Below are positions 8,034 through 17,000 of a stretch of 36,564 bases of DNA, one piece after another (the stretch's first letter is position 1; each line of letters starts with the position of its first letter). Origin of the DNA: RGDT01 sp964630925 (lineage in GTDB: Bacteria > Planctomycetota > Planctomycetia > Gemmatales > Gemmataceae); the NCBI GenBank assembly GCA_964630925.1, contig CAZVZK010000099.1:1-36564 (forward strand), in the 5' to 3' direction. The notes below the pieces were generated by a model. The model ran no database searches and had not been told where the DNA came from. It worked only from the letters and a program-made list of their open reading frames with translations. The translations under genes and the position numbers were made by a program.

Positions 8034-8312
8034 GGGACACCTCCGGCTGAAAACAGCCACTGGCCGGCGATAGGTGCCGGCGGATGATCGCGGATGAAGG
8101 CGGGTCTTAATCCTCGCGGGGCGAGCCCGGTCGCCCGTCTCATGCTCCCTCATACGGGAGGTACGCCGCGGCGTGACAAACATTTCTGGCCGGGCGAGAG
8201 GCGGGCCGCGAGTCTGCACTTACCCCAAGCAGGACAGCGGCCCCCCGGCCGAGGTTCGCGCGAGGGGCGGGCGGTGGTAGAATGGGAGAAGATTGGCCGA
8301 GAGGAGGGCGCG

Positions 8313-8738
8313 ATGGCGGACCAGACGCTCACGTTGACGCTGCCGGAATCGGTGTACAAGACGCTCAGCGACCGCGCCGCTCGACGCAACCGAACGGTCG
8401 AATCGGAGGCGGCGGAGTACCTAGGCACGGCCCCGCCCGAGGCCGGCCCGTTCGCGGAGGATCTGACGGGGGAGATCGAGTCCATCCTGGCCGGGATGAT
8501 CGGACTGACGGACGAGGAGCTGCGGCGTGTCCTGGCCGACTCCACCTCGCAGGCGGGGCAGGACCGCCTCGCCGACCTGAGCTGGGAGGCTTCGCGGCGG
8601 CCCCTCTCGGGCGAAGAGCTGGCGGAGCGGCGGCGGCTGGCCACGGAGAGCGACCGCAAGATGCTCATCCGGGCGCAGGCGCTCGCGATCCTGCGGCAGC
8701 GGGGGGAGGATGTCACCGGGCTGTTGACCATCCGATGA
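8313..8738 (+). CDS. Hypothetical protein, possible ribbon-helix-helix N-terminus, coupled to HNH gene
   Basis: A 141-residue protein. Residues 4-37 (QTLTLTLPESVYKTLSDRAA then RNRTVESEAAEYL) look like a ribbon-helix-helix fold: a short beta strand followed by two helices, as in CopG/Arc-type DNA-binding antitoxins. The remainder is charged and helical, including an EELRRVL and an AERRRLATESDRKMLIRAQALAILRQRGED segment. It starts at ATG 8313 after GAGAGGAGGG. Its stop codon overlaps the HNH start by four bases (ATGA at 8735-8738), so the two are translated together. The pairing suggests a DNA-binding partner or antitoxin-like role for the HNH protein; this is inference from arrangement and the weak N-terminal similarity. 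Confidence 0.65.
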   Translation: MADQTLTLTLPESVYKTLSDRAARRNRTVESEAAEYLGTAPPEAGPFAEDLTGEIESILAGMIGLTDEELRRVLADSTSQAGQDRLADLSWEASRRPLSGEELAERRRLATESDRKMLIRAQALAILRQRGEDVTGLLTIR

Positions 8739-9160
8739 GCCGCCCACACGTCCCCGAGGCACTGCGGCAGCGCGTGGCCGACCAGGCCGGCCATCGGTGC
8801 GGCTATTGCCTCACCCACGAGCAGATCGGGGGCTACTCGATGTTCCTCGACCATCTCGTCCCGGTATCAAGCGGAGGGCCGACGGAGGAATGGAATCTCT
8901 GGCTGGCGTGTGGCGAATGCAACCACAAGAGCGACAGGACGCACGTCCCTGACCCGGAGACCGGGACCATCGTCCCGCTCTTCAACCCTCGGCGGCAACG
9001 GTGGGCCGACCACTTCGCCTGGTCCGGATACCCCGATCGGATCAACGCCTTGACCGCCGTCGGCCGGGCCACCCTGCACGCGCTTCACCTGAACAGGCCG
9101 AATCTCGTCGCGGCCCGGCGCTACTGGATCATCGCGGGCGTTCACCCGCCGCCCGGCTGA
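8735..9160 (+). CDS. HNH endonuclease
   Basis: A 141-residue HNH nuclease. The zinc-binding pairs Cys22-x-x-Cys25 (RCGYC) and Cys59-x-x-Cys62 (CGECN) frame the core: LDHLVPVSSGGPTEEWNLWLACGECNHKS contains the general-base His40, Asn54 and Asn63/His64. All expected catalytic and zinc residues are present. The C-terminal half (PETGTIVPLFNPRRQRWADHFAW) is typical of a stand-alone HNH group frequent in cyanobacteria and planctomycetes. The start ATG overlaps the preceding stop, giving a two-gene unit. Possible roles include restriction-like or toxin-like DNA cleavage or a mobile-element nuclease; nothing nearby decides between them. Confidence 0.88.
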   Translation: MSRPHVPEALRQRVADQAGHRCGYCLTHEQIGGYSMFLDHLVPVSSGGPTEEWNLWLACGECNHKSDRTHVPDPETGTIVPLFNPRRQRWADHFAWSGYPDRINALTAVGRATLHALHLNRPNLVAARRYWIIAGVHPPPG

Positions 9161-9161
9161 C

Positions 9162-10649
9162 TCACTCGCCGGCGGCCTTGCGGCCCGCCTCCACCGCGGC
9201 GGCCATCTCCTCCAGCATCTTCACGTCCGTCAGGCCGCGCCACGAGTGGCCCTTCCTCGGGCCGTAGGTGATGCGCCCGCCGTACTCCGGCTTCGCGGTC
9301 TTCAGGAACGCCTCCAGGCGCACCACGGCGTTGTTCAGGAAGTACTCGTCCGCCGTCCCCACCCAGATGTTCAACTTGCCCTTCAGCTTCGGCCCCAGCG
9401 TCTTCCAGTCCGACTCCAGATGATGACGCAGGTCAAACTTCCGCCAGTGGCCGATGACCGTGCGGTCGATCTTGCCCGTGGCGCCGTCCCACACGGGCAC
9501 CGGGGCGCCGTCCTTGCCGCGCGGGCCGAACGTCGCGTTCCACGCGGCCCAGTCGCGGCCCGATAGCTCCCAGCGGCCGCCGCGGCCCAGCACGCGCTCG
9601 AGCTGCACCTCGTGACGTACCGTGGTCTTGACGTCGCCGAGGAGGGTGCGGCTCGACGGGCGCTCGAAGCCGTGGACGTTGACGAAGGCGTTCACGTCCT
9701 TGTACAGGTCGATCAGCTCGTAGTCGCGGAAGTCCACCGGGTCGGGGCAGTGCGACCAGGCGCCGTTGAAGGAGTCGGGGTAGAAGATCTGGAGTGCCAG
9801 CGACACCCAGCCGCCCGTCGAGCCGCCGTCGAGGACACGCGCCCACGGCTTGCCGATGCAGCGGAACTTCTTCTCTACGTGGGGGATCAGCTCCTGGGTG
9901 ATGGCGTCGCCGTAGGGGCCGTGGTTGGCGGAGTTCACCTGGTACGGGTCGCCGAGGGGGCCGGCGCCGTCGAGGTGCAGGTGGACGAACTTCGCGGCCT
10001 TCGCGTCCGATGGGGCGAGGAAGGCTGCGCCGGTGTAGCGCGAGCCGAAGCCGCCGATGTGGACACGCAGGGGGTAGGGCCTGTCCTCCTTGTCGTAACC
10101 CGGTGGCAGGGCGACGCCGGCGCGGAGGTAGATCGGCCTGCCGTGGAACTTGCTCAGCCTCTCCGATTTGAGCTTGATCCACCGGAGGTTGTCGGCGTCC
10201 TTGTCCTCGCGCTCCTTGATGGCCTCGGTGAGGTCGAGCCTCACCTCGCCGCCCTTGGCCGGGTCGAGGCTCACGCGCGTCGGCTTGCTCAGGAGGTTGC
10301 CTGGTGCGCCGGGCAGGCGGATGTCGAGCGAGTGGTCGAGGACCGCCTGCACGCGGTAGGTGCCGGCGGGGAGGTCGGACAGGTGGGCGATGGGGAAGAT
10401 GAGCGCCTTCTCGTCCAGCGTGACCGATCTGCCGGCGGCGAGGGCGTCGGCGTCGGCGCCCAGCACCGGCGGCACCTTCATGCCCGTCTGGCCGATGGTG
10501 CGGTACGGATTCGCCTCCGCCGCCGGGGCGATGACGACCAGCACGCGGCCCGTGATGGGCTTGTCGGACAGGCTGGGGCCGAGGGTCACGGTGAAGCGCA
10601 GGTCGGTCTTGCCCGCCGCCAGCGCGAGCAGGGCGGCCAGGGCGATCAT
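9162..10649 (-). CDS. Secreted alpha/beta-hydrolase esterase (putative esterase family)
   Basis: A 495-residue protein with an N-terminal hydrophobic signal (MIALAALLALAAG). About 15-140 form a beta-rich domain (LRFTVTLGPSLSDKPITGRVLVVI, FPIAHLSDLPAGTYRVQAVLD). The catalytic domain follows, with the nucleophile elbow GGSTGGW (Ser277 predicted catalytic), a possible acid in the VGTADEYFLNN region and a likely His in YGPRKGHSWRG. The pattern fits the putative-esterase family related to Fes and antigen 85. It is exported, so it probably acts on an extracellular or periplasmic ester such as a plant-derived acylated sugar; that substrate is a guess. It begins inside the end of the upstream cytochrome gene (ATGA overlap at 10646-10649), so the two are co-translated. 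Confidence 0.82.
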   Translation of the reverse strand: MIALAALLALAAGKTDLRFTVTLGPSLSDKPITGRVLVVIAPAAEANPYRTIGQTGMKVPPVLGADADALAAGRSVTLDEKALIFPIAHLSDLPAGTYRVQAVLDHSLDIRLPGAPGNLLSKPTRVSLDPAKGGEVRLDLTEAIKEREDKDADNLRWIKLKSERLSKFHGRPIYLRAGVALPPGYDKEDRPYPLRVHIGGFGSRYTGAAFLAPSDAKAAKFVHLHLDGAGPLGDPYQVNSANHGPYGDAITQELIPHVEKKFRCIGKPWARVLDGGSTGGWVSLALQIFYPDSFNGAWSHCPDPVDFRDYELIDLYKDVNAFVNVHGFERPSSRTLLGDVKTTVRHEVQLERVLGRGGRWELSGRDWAAWNATFGPRGKDGAPVPVWDGATGKIDRTVIGHWRKFDLRHHLESDWKTLGPKLKGKLNIWVGTADEYFLNNAVVRLEAFLKTAKPEYGGRITYGPRKGHSWRGLTDVKMLEEMAAAVEAGRKAAGE

Positions 10650-13600
10650 TTCTTGCCCCCTTCCTTGAGTGAAGCGAGGTACTCGACCAGGTCGCGCATC
10701 TCGCGGCGGGTGAGGTGCTTGGTGAGGTCGTCCGGCATGGCCGACTTACCCGGCGTGCGGCCCTCCACGTCGTCCTTCTTCACCTCCACCGTGGCGCCCT
10801 CCGGCGTCATGAGGCGGATGACCTTGGCGTCCTCGCTCTTGAGGATGCCGCTGACGATCTTGCCCGACCCGAGCTGGAGCTGAACCGATTCGTAGCCCTT
10901 GGCGATCTGCTTGCTCGGCGTCACGATGGATTCGAGGAGGTAGGCCCGCGTCTGCTTCGCGCCGATGCCGGTGAGGTCGGGGCCGACCTCGCCGGTGCCG
11001 TGGCCCGCCGTCTTGTGGCAGCGCAGGCACGAAACCGACGATTTGTAGAGGAAGATGTCCTTGCCTGCGGCGGCGTCGCCGCCGGTCAGCGAGTCGCGCC
11101 ATTCGCCGAAGGGCTCGTCCTTGGGGCGGGCCTTGTCGTAGGCGGCCAACTTGGGCTTGAGGCCGGCGTGCCTCTCGGCGGCCTCGACGAGATCGAGGCG
11201 GGCCTCGGCCGGCACCTTGCCGGCGAGCAAGTCATCGAGGGAGGCGTCGAGGGCCTTGACGGCACCGTCGGCCTTCATGGTGCCGAGCACGTCGTAGGCG
11301 CGCTGCCTCTCGCGCAGGGTGCCGGACTTGATGGCGGATGACAGCTCCTTGAGGGCGTCCGCCGGGCGCTCGCGGGCCAGCACCTCGCGGCCGGCGGCGC
11401 GGACCTCGGCCTCCTCGGACTTGAGGGCGGCGGTGATGGCGTCGTCGAGCTTCGCGTCCTTGAGGGCGTGCAGGGCCTTGACGGCCTCGGCCCGCGCGCC
11501 GGCGGATGCGGTCTCGTCGCGGAGGAGGGCGAAGAGGGCCGGTCCGACCTCCTTCACGCCGAGCTTCGCGGCGGCCCTGGTGGCGGCCTTCTGCACGTCG
11601 GGCGGCGAGGCGAAGATGCCGGCGAGGTGCGGCTTGAGGGCGTCGCGGGCGATCTTCTCGTCCCGCGAGGGCAGCGGGCGCCACACGCCCAGGACGCGGT
11701 CGCGGCCGCCCGGCTTCGCCCACGTCTCCAGCAGCAGCAGGGCCTCGCGGCGGGTCGCCGGCGCGGCGTCCGCCCTCGCGGCGAACTGGGCCACGGCGTC
11801 GGCGTGCTCGCGTGTCCCGACGCGGTAGGCGGCGTTGAGGGCGCGGAACGCGGCCACGGACGACAGGCCGCGGCGCGGCAGGAGGCGGGCCAGGGCCGGC
11901 ATCGCCCTGGCGATGGGGGCGTCGTTGATGGCCCGGGCGGCCTCATCGACGATGGACGGGTCGGCGTCATCGAGGAAGCGGGCGACGGCGGCGCTGCCCT
12001 GCCGCCGCATGGCGAGGACGGCGCCGATGCGTGCCTCTGTTGACGAGTGGGTCGAGAGCGAGGCCAGCTCCTTCTCGGTGGCGCACTTCGTCAGGGCCAT
12101 CACGGCGGAGTGGCGCAGCCAGGGGTCGTCTTTCGTGGCGGCGAGCAACGCCACCACGTCGGCGGCCGTCGCGCCGCCCGTCCGGCCCAGTGCCAGGGCG
12201 GCCAGGGAGCGGACACGCGGGGACTCGTCCTTGAGGAGGGGGGCCAGCTCGGGGCACGGCTTGACGGAGTCGCCCAGGACGCGGCAGGCTTGCGCGCGGA
12301 CCTCGGCGTCGGCGTCTGCCAGGAGCTTCTTGATCTCCGCGAAGACGCTGGCGTCCTTGCGTCCCTGGATGCCGAGGCCCCAGACGCCGTGCAGGCGGGC
12401 GAGGCCCTCGCCCCTGGTGGCGGCGGCGATGAGGGCGGGGCGGCCGTCCTTGCCGCGTGATGCCAGCTCGAGGTGGGCCTCCAGGCGGACGCGGCGGTCC
12501 TTGTGGCCGAGGAGCTTGCCGAGATCGACGGCGTCGAGCTTCGTGAAGCCTTGCCCGAGGAGGCGTTTGGACTCCGGCGCGAGGTGGTCCTTGTCGGCGA
12601 AGCGCCACATGCGGCCGCGGCCGGTCAGGCCCCAGCCGTTGACCCAATCGCTGACGAAGACGGCGCCATCGGGGGCGAAGTCCACGTCCGTGGCGAGGAC
12701 GCCCCAGATGAACTGGTGCGAGTCGGTCAGCTCGAAGCCGGCGCCGCGCGGCTTGTTGGCGAAGGAGCGGATGCCACTGTTGGCGGGGCCGCCGCGGAAG
12801 TCGGCGAGGAAGAAGTGGCCGTCGTAGCGTGGCGGCAGGCCGACGCCGGGGTAGTAGACGAGGCCGGACGGCCCGTCGCCGAGGTTGGTGATGGGGGGGA
12901 CGATCCAGGCGGCCTGGCCCTTGAAGGGGGGGTGGTCGAGCTTCTCGGCGTTCCAGGGGCCGCGGTTGCCCTGCGAGCCCTCGAACTGGTAGCCGATGCG
13001 CCAGCCGCAGTCGCCGCCGTGGAGGAGGTAGACCCAGCGGGCGCGGTCGCCGCCGTCACTGTTGTTGTCGCCGGTGAAGAGGTTGCCGTGGTCGTCGAAG
13101 GCCAGCTCCTGGGGGTTACGCAGGCCGGAGGCGAACACCTCCAGGTTGGAGCCGTCGAGGTCGCAGCGGAGGACGGCGCCGGTGTCGGGGTATTCCAGGC
13201 GTTTGCCTTCCTTCGTGACGACGTTCAGGCCGCGGTCGCCGATGCTGAAGTAGATCCGTCCGTCGGGGCCGAGGACGAGGCCGTGCATGTCGTGGCCGAT
13301 GAAGCCCATGCGGACGCCGAACCCGGTGGCGACGGTCTCGCGCGAGGTGGCGTGGCCGAGGCCCTTGGGGTCGCGGAGGCGGACGAGGTCGGGGATGCAG
13401 GTGTACCAGACGGTGTCGCCGCGGACGAGGAGGCCGGCGGCGATGCCGTCCTCCAATCGCGAGAAGCCGTCCGCGAAGACGGTGGCCTTCGTGGCGCGGC
13501 CGGTGTCGCCGACGTCCTGGAGGAGGCGGATGCGTTCGTGGTGGCCGGCCCAGGAGTCGGCCCTTGCGCCGAGGCGGCGGCGCTTCATGGCGATGCGGTC

Positions 13601-13936
13601 CTCGACGGTGCGGCAGGCGAGGTCGTCGTCGAGCCAGTCGCCCTTGCCGTTCTTGCCGCGGTGTCCGCGGATGTCGCCGACGCCCTGGTGGAGGCGGAAG
13701 GTCTCGGCGACGAAGACGCGGCCCTTGTTGTCGATGGTGAAGATGACGGGGTTGGCGAGCAGGGGCTCGGCGGCCCACAGCTCGCGGGACATGCCCTTGG
13801 GGACGGTGAATCCGTCGGCGACGCGCGCGGTGTCTTGCTTCGCGGTGTGGACGGTGGGGGTGTAGTGCTTTGTCGGCGGGGCGGACGCGAGGGCGACGGA
13901 GGCGGCGAGGAGGAAGGCGGCGGAGGTGCGCTGCAT
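10646..13936 (-). CDS. PVC-type propeller/HEAT/cytochrome c protein (CxxCH haem site)
   Basis: A 1096-residue exported protein with signal peptide MQRTSAAFLLAASVALASA. The N-terminal part (about 40-460) matches the planctomycete membrane-bound dehydrogenase type (TIGR02604-like, glucose/sorbosone-dehydrogenase propeller): NPVIFTIDNKGRVFVAETFR, GLRNPQELAFDDHGNLFTGDNNSDGGD, FAPDGAVFVSDWVNGW. The middle (about 475-870) is made of HEAT-like repeats. The end (about 935-1096) is a TIGR02603-like cytochrome domain with the single haem site CLRCH (Cys970 to His974), followed by GPDLTGIGAKQTRAYLLESIVTPSKQIAKGYE and a closing EMRDLVEYLASLK. Such proteins are thought to oxidise sugars or sugar-like compounds outside the cytoplasm; substrates are unknown. 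Coupled to the esterase gene downstream. Confidence 0.92.
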   Translation of the reverse strand: MQRTSAAFLLAASVALASAPPTKHYTPTVHTAKQDTARVADGFTVPKGMSRELWAAEPLLANPVIFTIDNKGRVFVAETFRLHQGVGDIRGHRGKNGKGDWLDDDLACRTVEDRIAMKRRRLGARADSWAGHHERIRLLQDVGDTGRATKATVFADGFSRLEDGIAAGLLVRGDTVWYTCIPDLVRLRDPKGLGHATSRETVATGFGVRMGFIGHDMHGLVLGPDGRIYFSIGDRGLNVVTKEGKRLEYPDTGAVLRCDLDGSNLEVFASGLRNPQELAFDDHGNLFTGDNNSDGGDRARWVYLLHGGDCGWRIGYQFEGSQGNRGPWNAEKLDHPPFKGQAAWIVPPITNLGDGPSGLVYYPGVGLPPRYDGHFFLADFRGGPANSGIRSFANKPRGAGFELTDSHQFIWGVLATDVDFAPDGAVFVSDWVNGWGLTGRGRMWRFADKDHLAPESKRLLGQGFTKLDAVDLGKLLGHKDRRVRLEAHLELASRGKDGRPALIAAATRGEGLARLHGVWGLGIQGRKDASVFAEIKKLLADADAEVRAQACRVLGDSVKPCPELAPLLKDESPRVRSLAALALGRTGGATAADVVALLAATKDDPWLRHSAVMALTKCATEKELASLSTHSSTEARIGAVLAMRRQGSAAVARFLDDADPSIVDEAARAINDAPIARAMPALARLLPRRGLSSVAAFRALNAAYRVGTREHADAVAQFAARADAAPATRREALLLLETWAKPGGRDRVLGVWRPLPSRDEKIARDALKPHLAGIFASPPDVQKAATRAAAKLGVKEVGPALFALLRDETASAGARAEAVKALHALKDAKLDDAITAALKSEEAEVRAAGREVLARERPADALKELSSAIKSGTLRERQRAYDVLGTMKADGAVKALDASLDDLLAGKVPAEARLDLVEAAERHAGLKPKLAAYDKARPKDEPFGEWRDSLTGGDAAAGKDIFLYKSSVSCLRCHKTAGHGTGEVGPDLTGIGAKQTRAYLLESIVTPSKQIAKGYESVQLQLGSGKIVSGILKSEDAKVIRLMTPEGATVEVKKDDVEGRTPGKSAMPDDLTKHLTRREMRDLVEYLASLKEGGKK

Positions 13937-14041
13937 GTGTCGGAGGTGGGTTGTGCGGGGAGGGGGGCGACAACATCAGGTTACGGCGGGGGTGTCGGGA
14001 ATGGAAGGGGCGAGATGCGGGGTGTCCGGGCCTGCCCGCCC

Positions 14042-17000
14042 TCAGCGCCAGTCGCCGGAGAGCACGAAGCCCGCCCAGTAGTAGGGGTGGACGCGCTTGC
14101 CGTCACCCACGGGGACTTTCTCCGGCACCTTGCCGACGGCGCGCGGCTTCCCCGCGAGCGTCTTGCCGAAGAGCATGGCGAGCTGGGCCTTGCGCAGCGC
14201 CTCCGCCTTGCCCACGGGGCGCTTCACGTCCCATGTCTGGCCGTAGAAGTCCTGCATGAGCTGCCAGGTGGCCACGTCGTCCACCTGCCAGAGGCTGGCG
14301 ACGACGCTGCGTGCGCCGGCGACCTGGAAGGCGCGTTGGAGGCCGAGGATGCCCTCGCCGCCGGCGACCTTGCCCAGGCCCGTCTCGCACGCCGACAGGA
14401 CGGCCATCTCGAGGTTGGAGAGGTCCATCTCGGAGACCTCGAGCGCGGTCAGGATGCCGTCCTCCTCACCCTCCCTCGGGGTGCGGTTGGCATCGGAGAG
14501 GGCCAAGCCGGAGAGCAGCAGGGGGTGCCAGCCGTCCCCCTCGCCGTGCTCGCGGAGGCGGCCCTTGCGGCCGGCGGCGTGGAGGGCGGACTTGACCTCT
14601 TCGGGGGCGAAGAAGCCGTGGGTGGCGAGGTGGGCGTAGCGGACGGAGGCGAGCGCCTTGCGGACGGCGGCCTTGTTGGCGTCGCCCGCGCTGAGGGAGG
14701 TGACGGCGCCGCCCTTGAACAGCCTCTTGAAAGACAGCTCGACGGCGTCCGTCTCGGCCCTCGTCGCCGCGAGGGGTGCGAACGTCCCGCGGCCGTGACG
14801 CGGGGCGGGGCGGGTGTCCGCGCCGGCGGGCGGGGCGGCCCCGCCCTTCAACGGCTCGTAACGCAGGCCGCCGACGGCCAGGAGCGACGGCTCGGGGCGG
14901 CCCCTGGCCGGCAGCAGAAGGTCCGGGCAGGTCGAGGGGACGGGGACGACGGCGAGGGCCACGTCCTCGATCAGGTAGGTGCCCTCCTTCTTGCCCGGGA
15001 GCGCGGCGAAGGGGACCAGCCCCAGGACGCCGTCGGGGGAGATCAGCAGCGTGTCAGCCCCCCCGAGGTGCTTCTCCAGGGGGGCCAGGGCCAGCTTCTT
15101 CAGCGCCGCGCCGGCGTGCCCCTCGGGCTTGCCGGCGACGAGGAGCGCCCGCCACTCCTGCACGGCCAGCGCGGCCGGGGCAGCCTTGCCCAGCTCGACG
15201 CGCGCGGGGGTCTTGCCGCGGCGGTGGACGAAGGCCACGAGCTTATCGGAGTAGAAGAGGTAATCGACAAGCGCGGCCCCCTCGGGCAAGGCCTTCGCCA
15301 GCGCCTCGGGCGTGACGTTCTGCCGCTCGCGTGCCGCGCCGAAGGCGGCGGAGAGCCTGGAGAGGCGTGCCTGGGCTTGCTCCTGCTCCTTCTCCAATGG
15401 GTCGAGGCGGGAGCGTGTGGCGTCGGGGGAGTAGCGCAAGAAGGCCAATTCGCGTGTGACGGACCGGAGGCGTTCGCTCTCGCGCCGGGCCGCGGGGTCG
15501 CTGGCCAGGCGGAGGAAGAGGCGGCGCTCGATCTGGCGCAGGAGGAGAGAGCCCTTCCACGCCAGCACGTGTGTGGCGGCGGAGAGGTGTTTCTTCGAGC
15601 CGGGGGGCGAGACGTCCCCCGATCCCCCTGGATCATCCGGGAGCAGCAGCCTGGTGTCCAGGTGCCCGCGCACGTCGGCGGCGGCGGCGAGCTGCTGGCG
15701 GTCGGACTGGACGGAGGCGTAGTCGCGCAGGTGGGCGGCGGTGAGCGCGAGGGCCTGCTCCGTGAGGGGCAGGGCGGCCTTCGGATCACCCACGTCCAGG
15801 TGGAGGACGGCGAGGTTCTGGAGGGTCTGGGCGTAGAGGGGGTGTCGCTCGCCGAGGGACTCCTTGAAGATGGCCCGGACCTGCTCGACGAGGGGGAGGG
15901 CCTTCCCCGGGTCGCCCATGGCCCTGTGGAGCGTGGCGAGGCTGTGGAGGACGCTGGCGTAGTCGCGGTGCTTCTCACCCCGGGACCTCCTCGTGATCTC
16001 GAGCGCCTCCTGGAGGAGGGGCAGGGCCTTTTTGTGGTCGCCCACGTCCGCGAGCGTTCCTGCGAGGTTGTGGAGGGCGTTGGCGTAGTGGGGGTGCCTG
16101 ATGCCGTGAACGTCCCTGGTGATCGAGAGGGCCTCCTTGAACAGGGGGAGGGCCGCGGCGGCGTCGCCCCTGTCGTGGTGGAGGAGGGCGAGGTTGTTGA
16201 GGCTGATGGCGTAATCGGGGTGGCGCTTGCCGAGGGCCCTGGCGCGGATGGCCAACGCCTCCTCGTGCATGGCGGAGGCCGACTTGTAGTCCCCCATCTC
16301 CTTGAGGAGGAGGCCCAGGTTGTTGAGGCTGATGGCGACGGCGGGGTGCCGCCCCCCGAGCCTCCGCCGGTTCAGGGCCAGCGCCTTTTCGTGGAGGGAC
16401 AGCGCGGCGGCGCGGTCGCCGATGTCGGTGTACAGGGCGGCCAGGTTGTTCAGGCAGTGCGCGTAATGCGGATGGCCCTCCTCGGTGAGCACGAGGGCTT
16501 TCTTGAGGAGGGGGATGGCGGCCTTGAGGTCCCCGACGTCCCGGTGCAGCACGGCGAGGAGGGTGAGGCTGGCGGCGTAGTTGGGGTGCCCCTCACCCTG
16601 CACCTCCTTGATGATCTCCAACGCCTCCTGGATCATCGGGAGGGCGCCCCTGATGTCCCCCATGTTCCGTCGCAGGAGGGCGAGGTTGTTGAGGGCGGTG
16701 GCGTACTCGGGGTGCCTCGCCCCCATCACCTCCTTCTTGATGACCAACGCCTGTTCGAGCAGGGACAGGGCGGCCTGGTGGTCGCCCATCGCCATGTAAA
16801 GGGCGCCGAGGTTGTTGAGGCAGAGGGCGTAGTCCGGGTGCCTCACCCCCCGGGCCTCCCTGATGATGGCCAGGGACTGCTTGAACAGGGGCAAGGCCGA
16901 CTTGTGGTCGCCCATGTCCTGGTGCAGCGAGGCGAGGTTGTCGAGGGTGTTGCCACAGGAGGGGTGCCTCTCCCCGAGGAGATCCTTACGCAGCGCGAGC

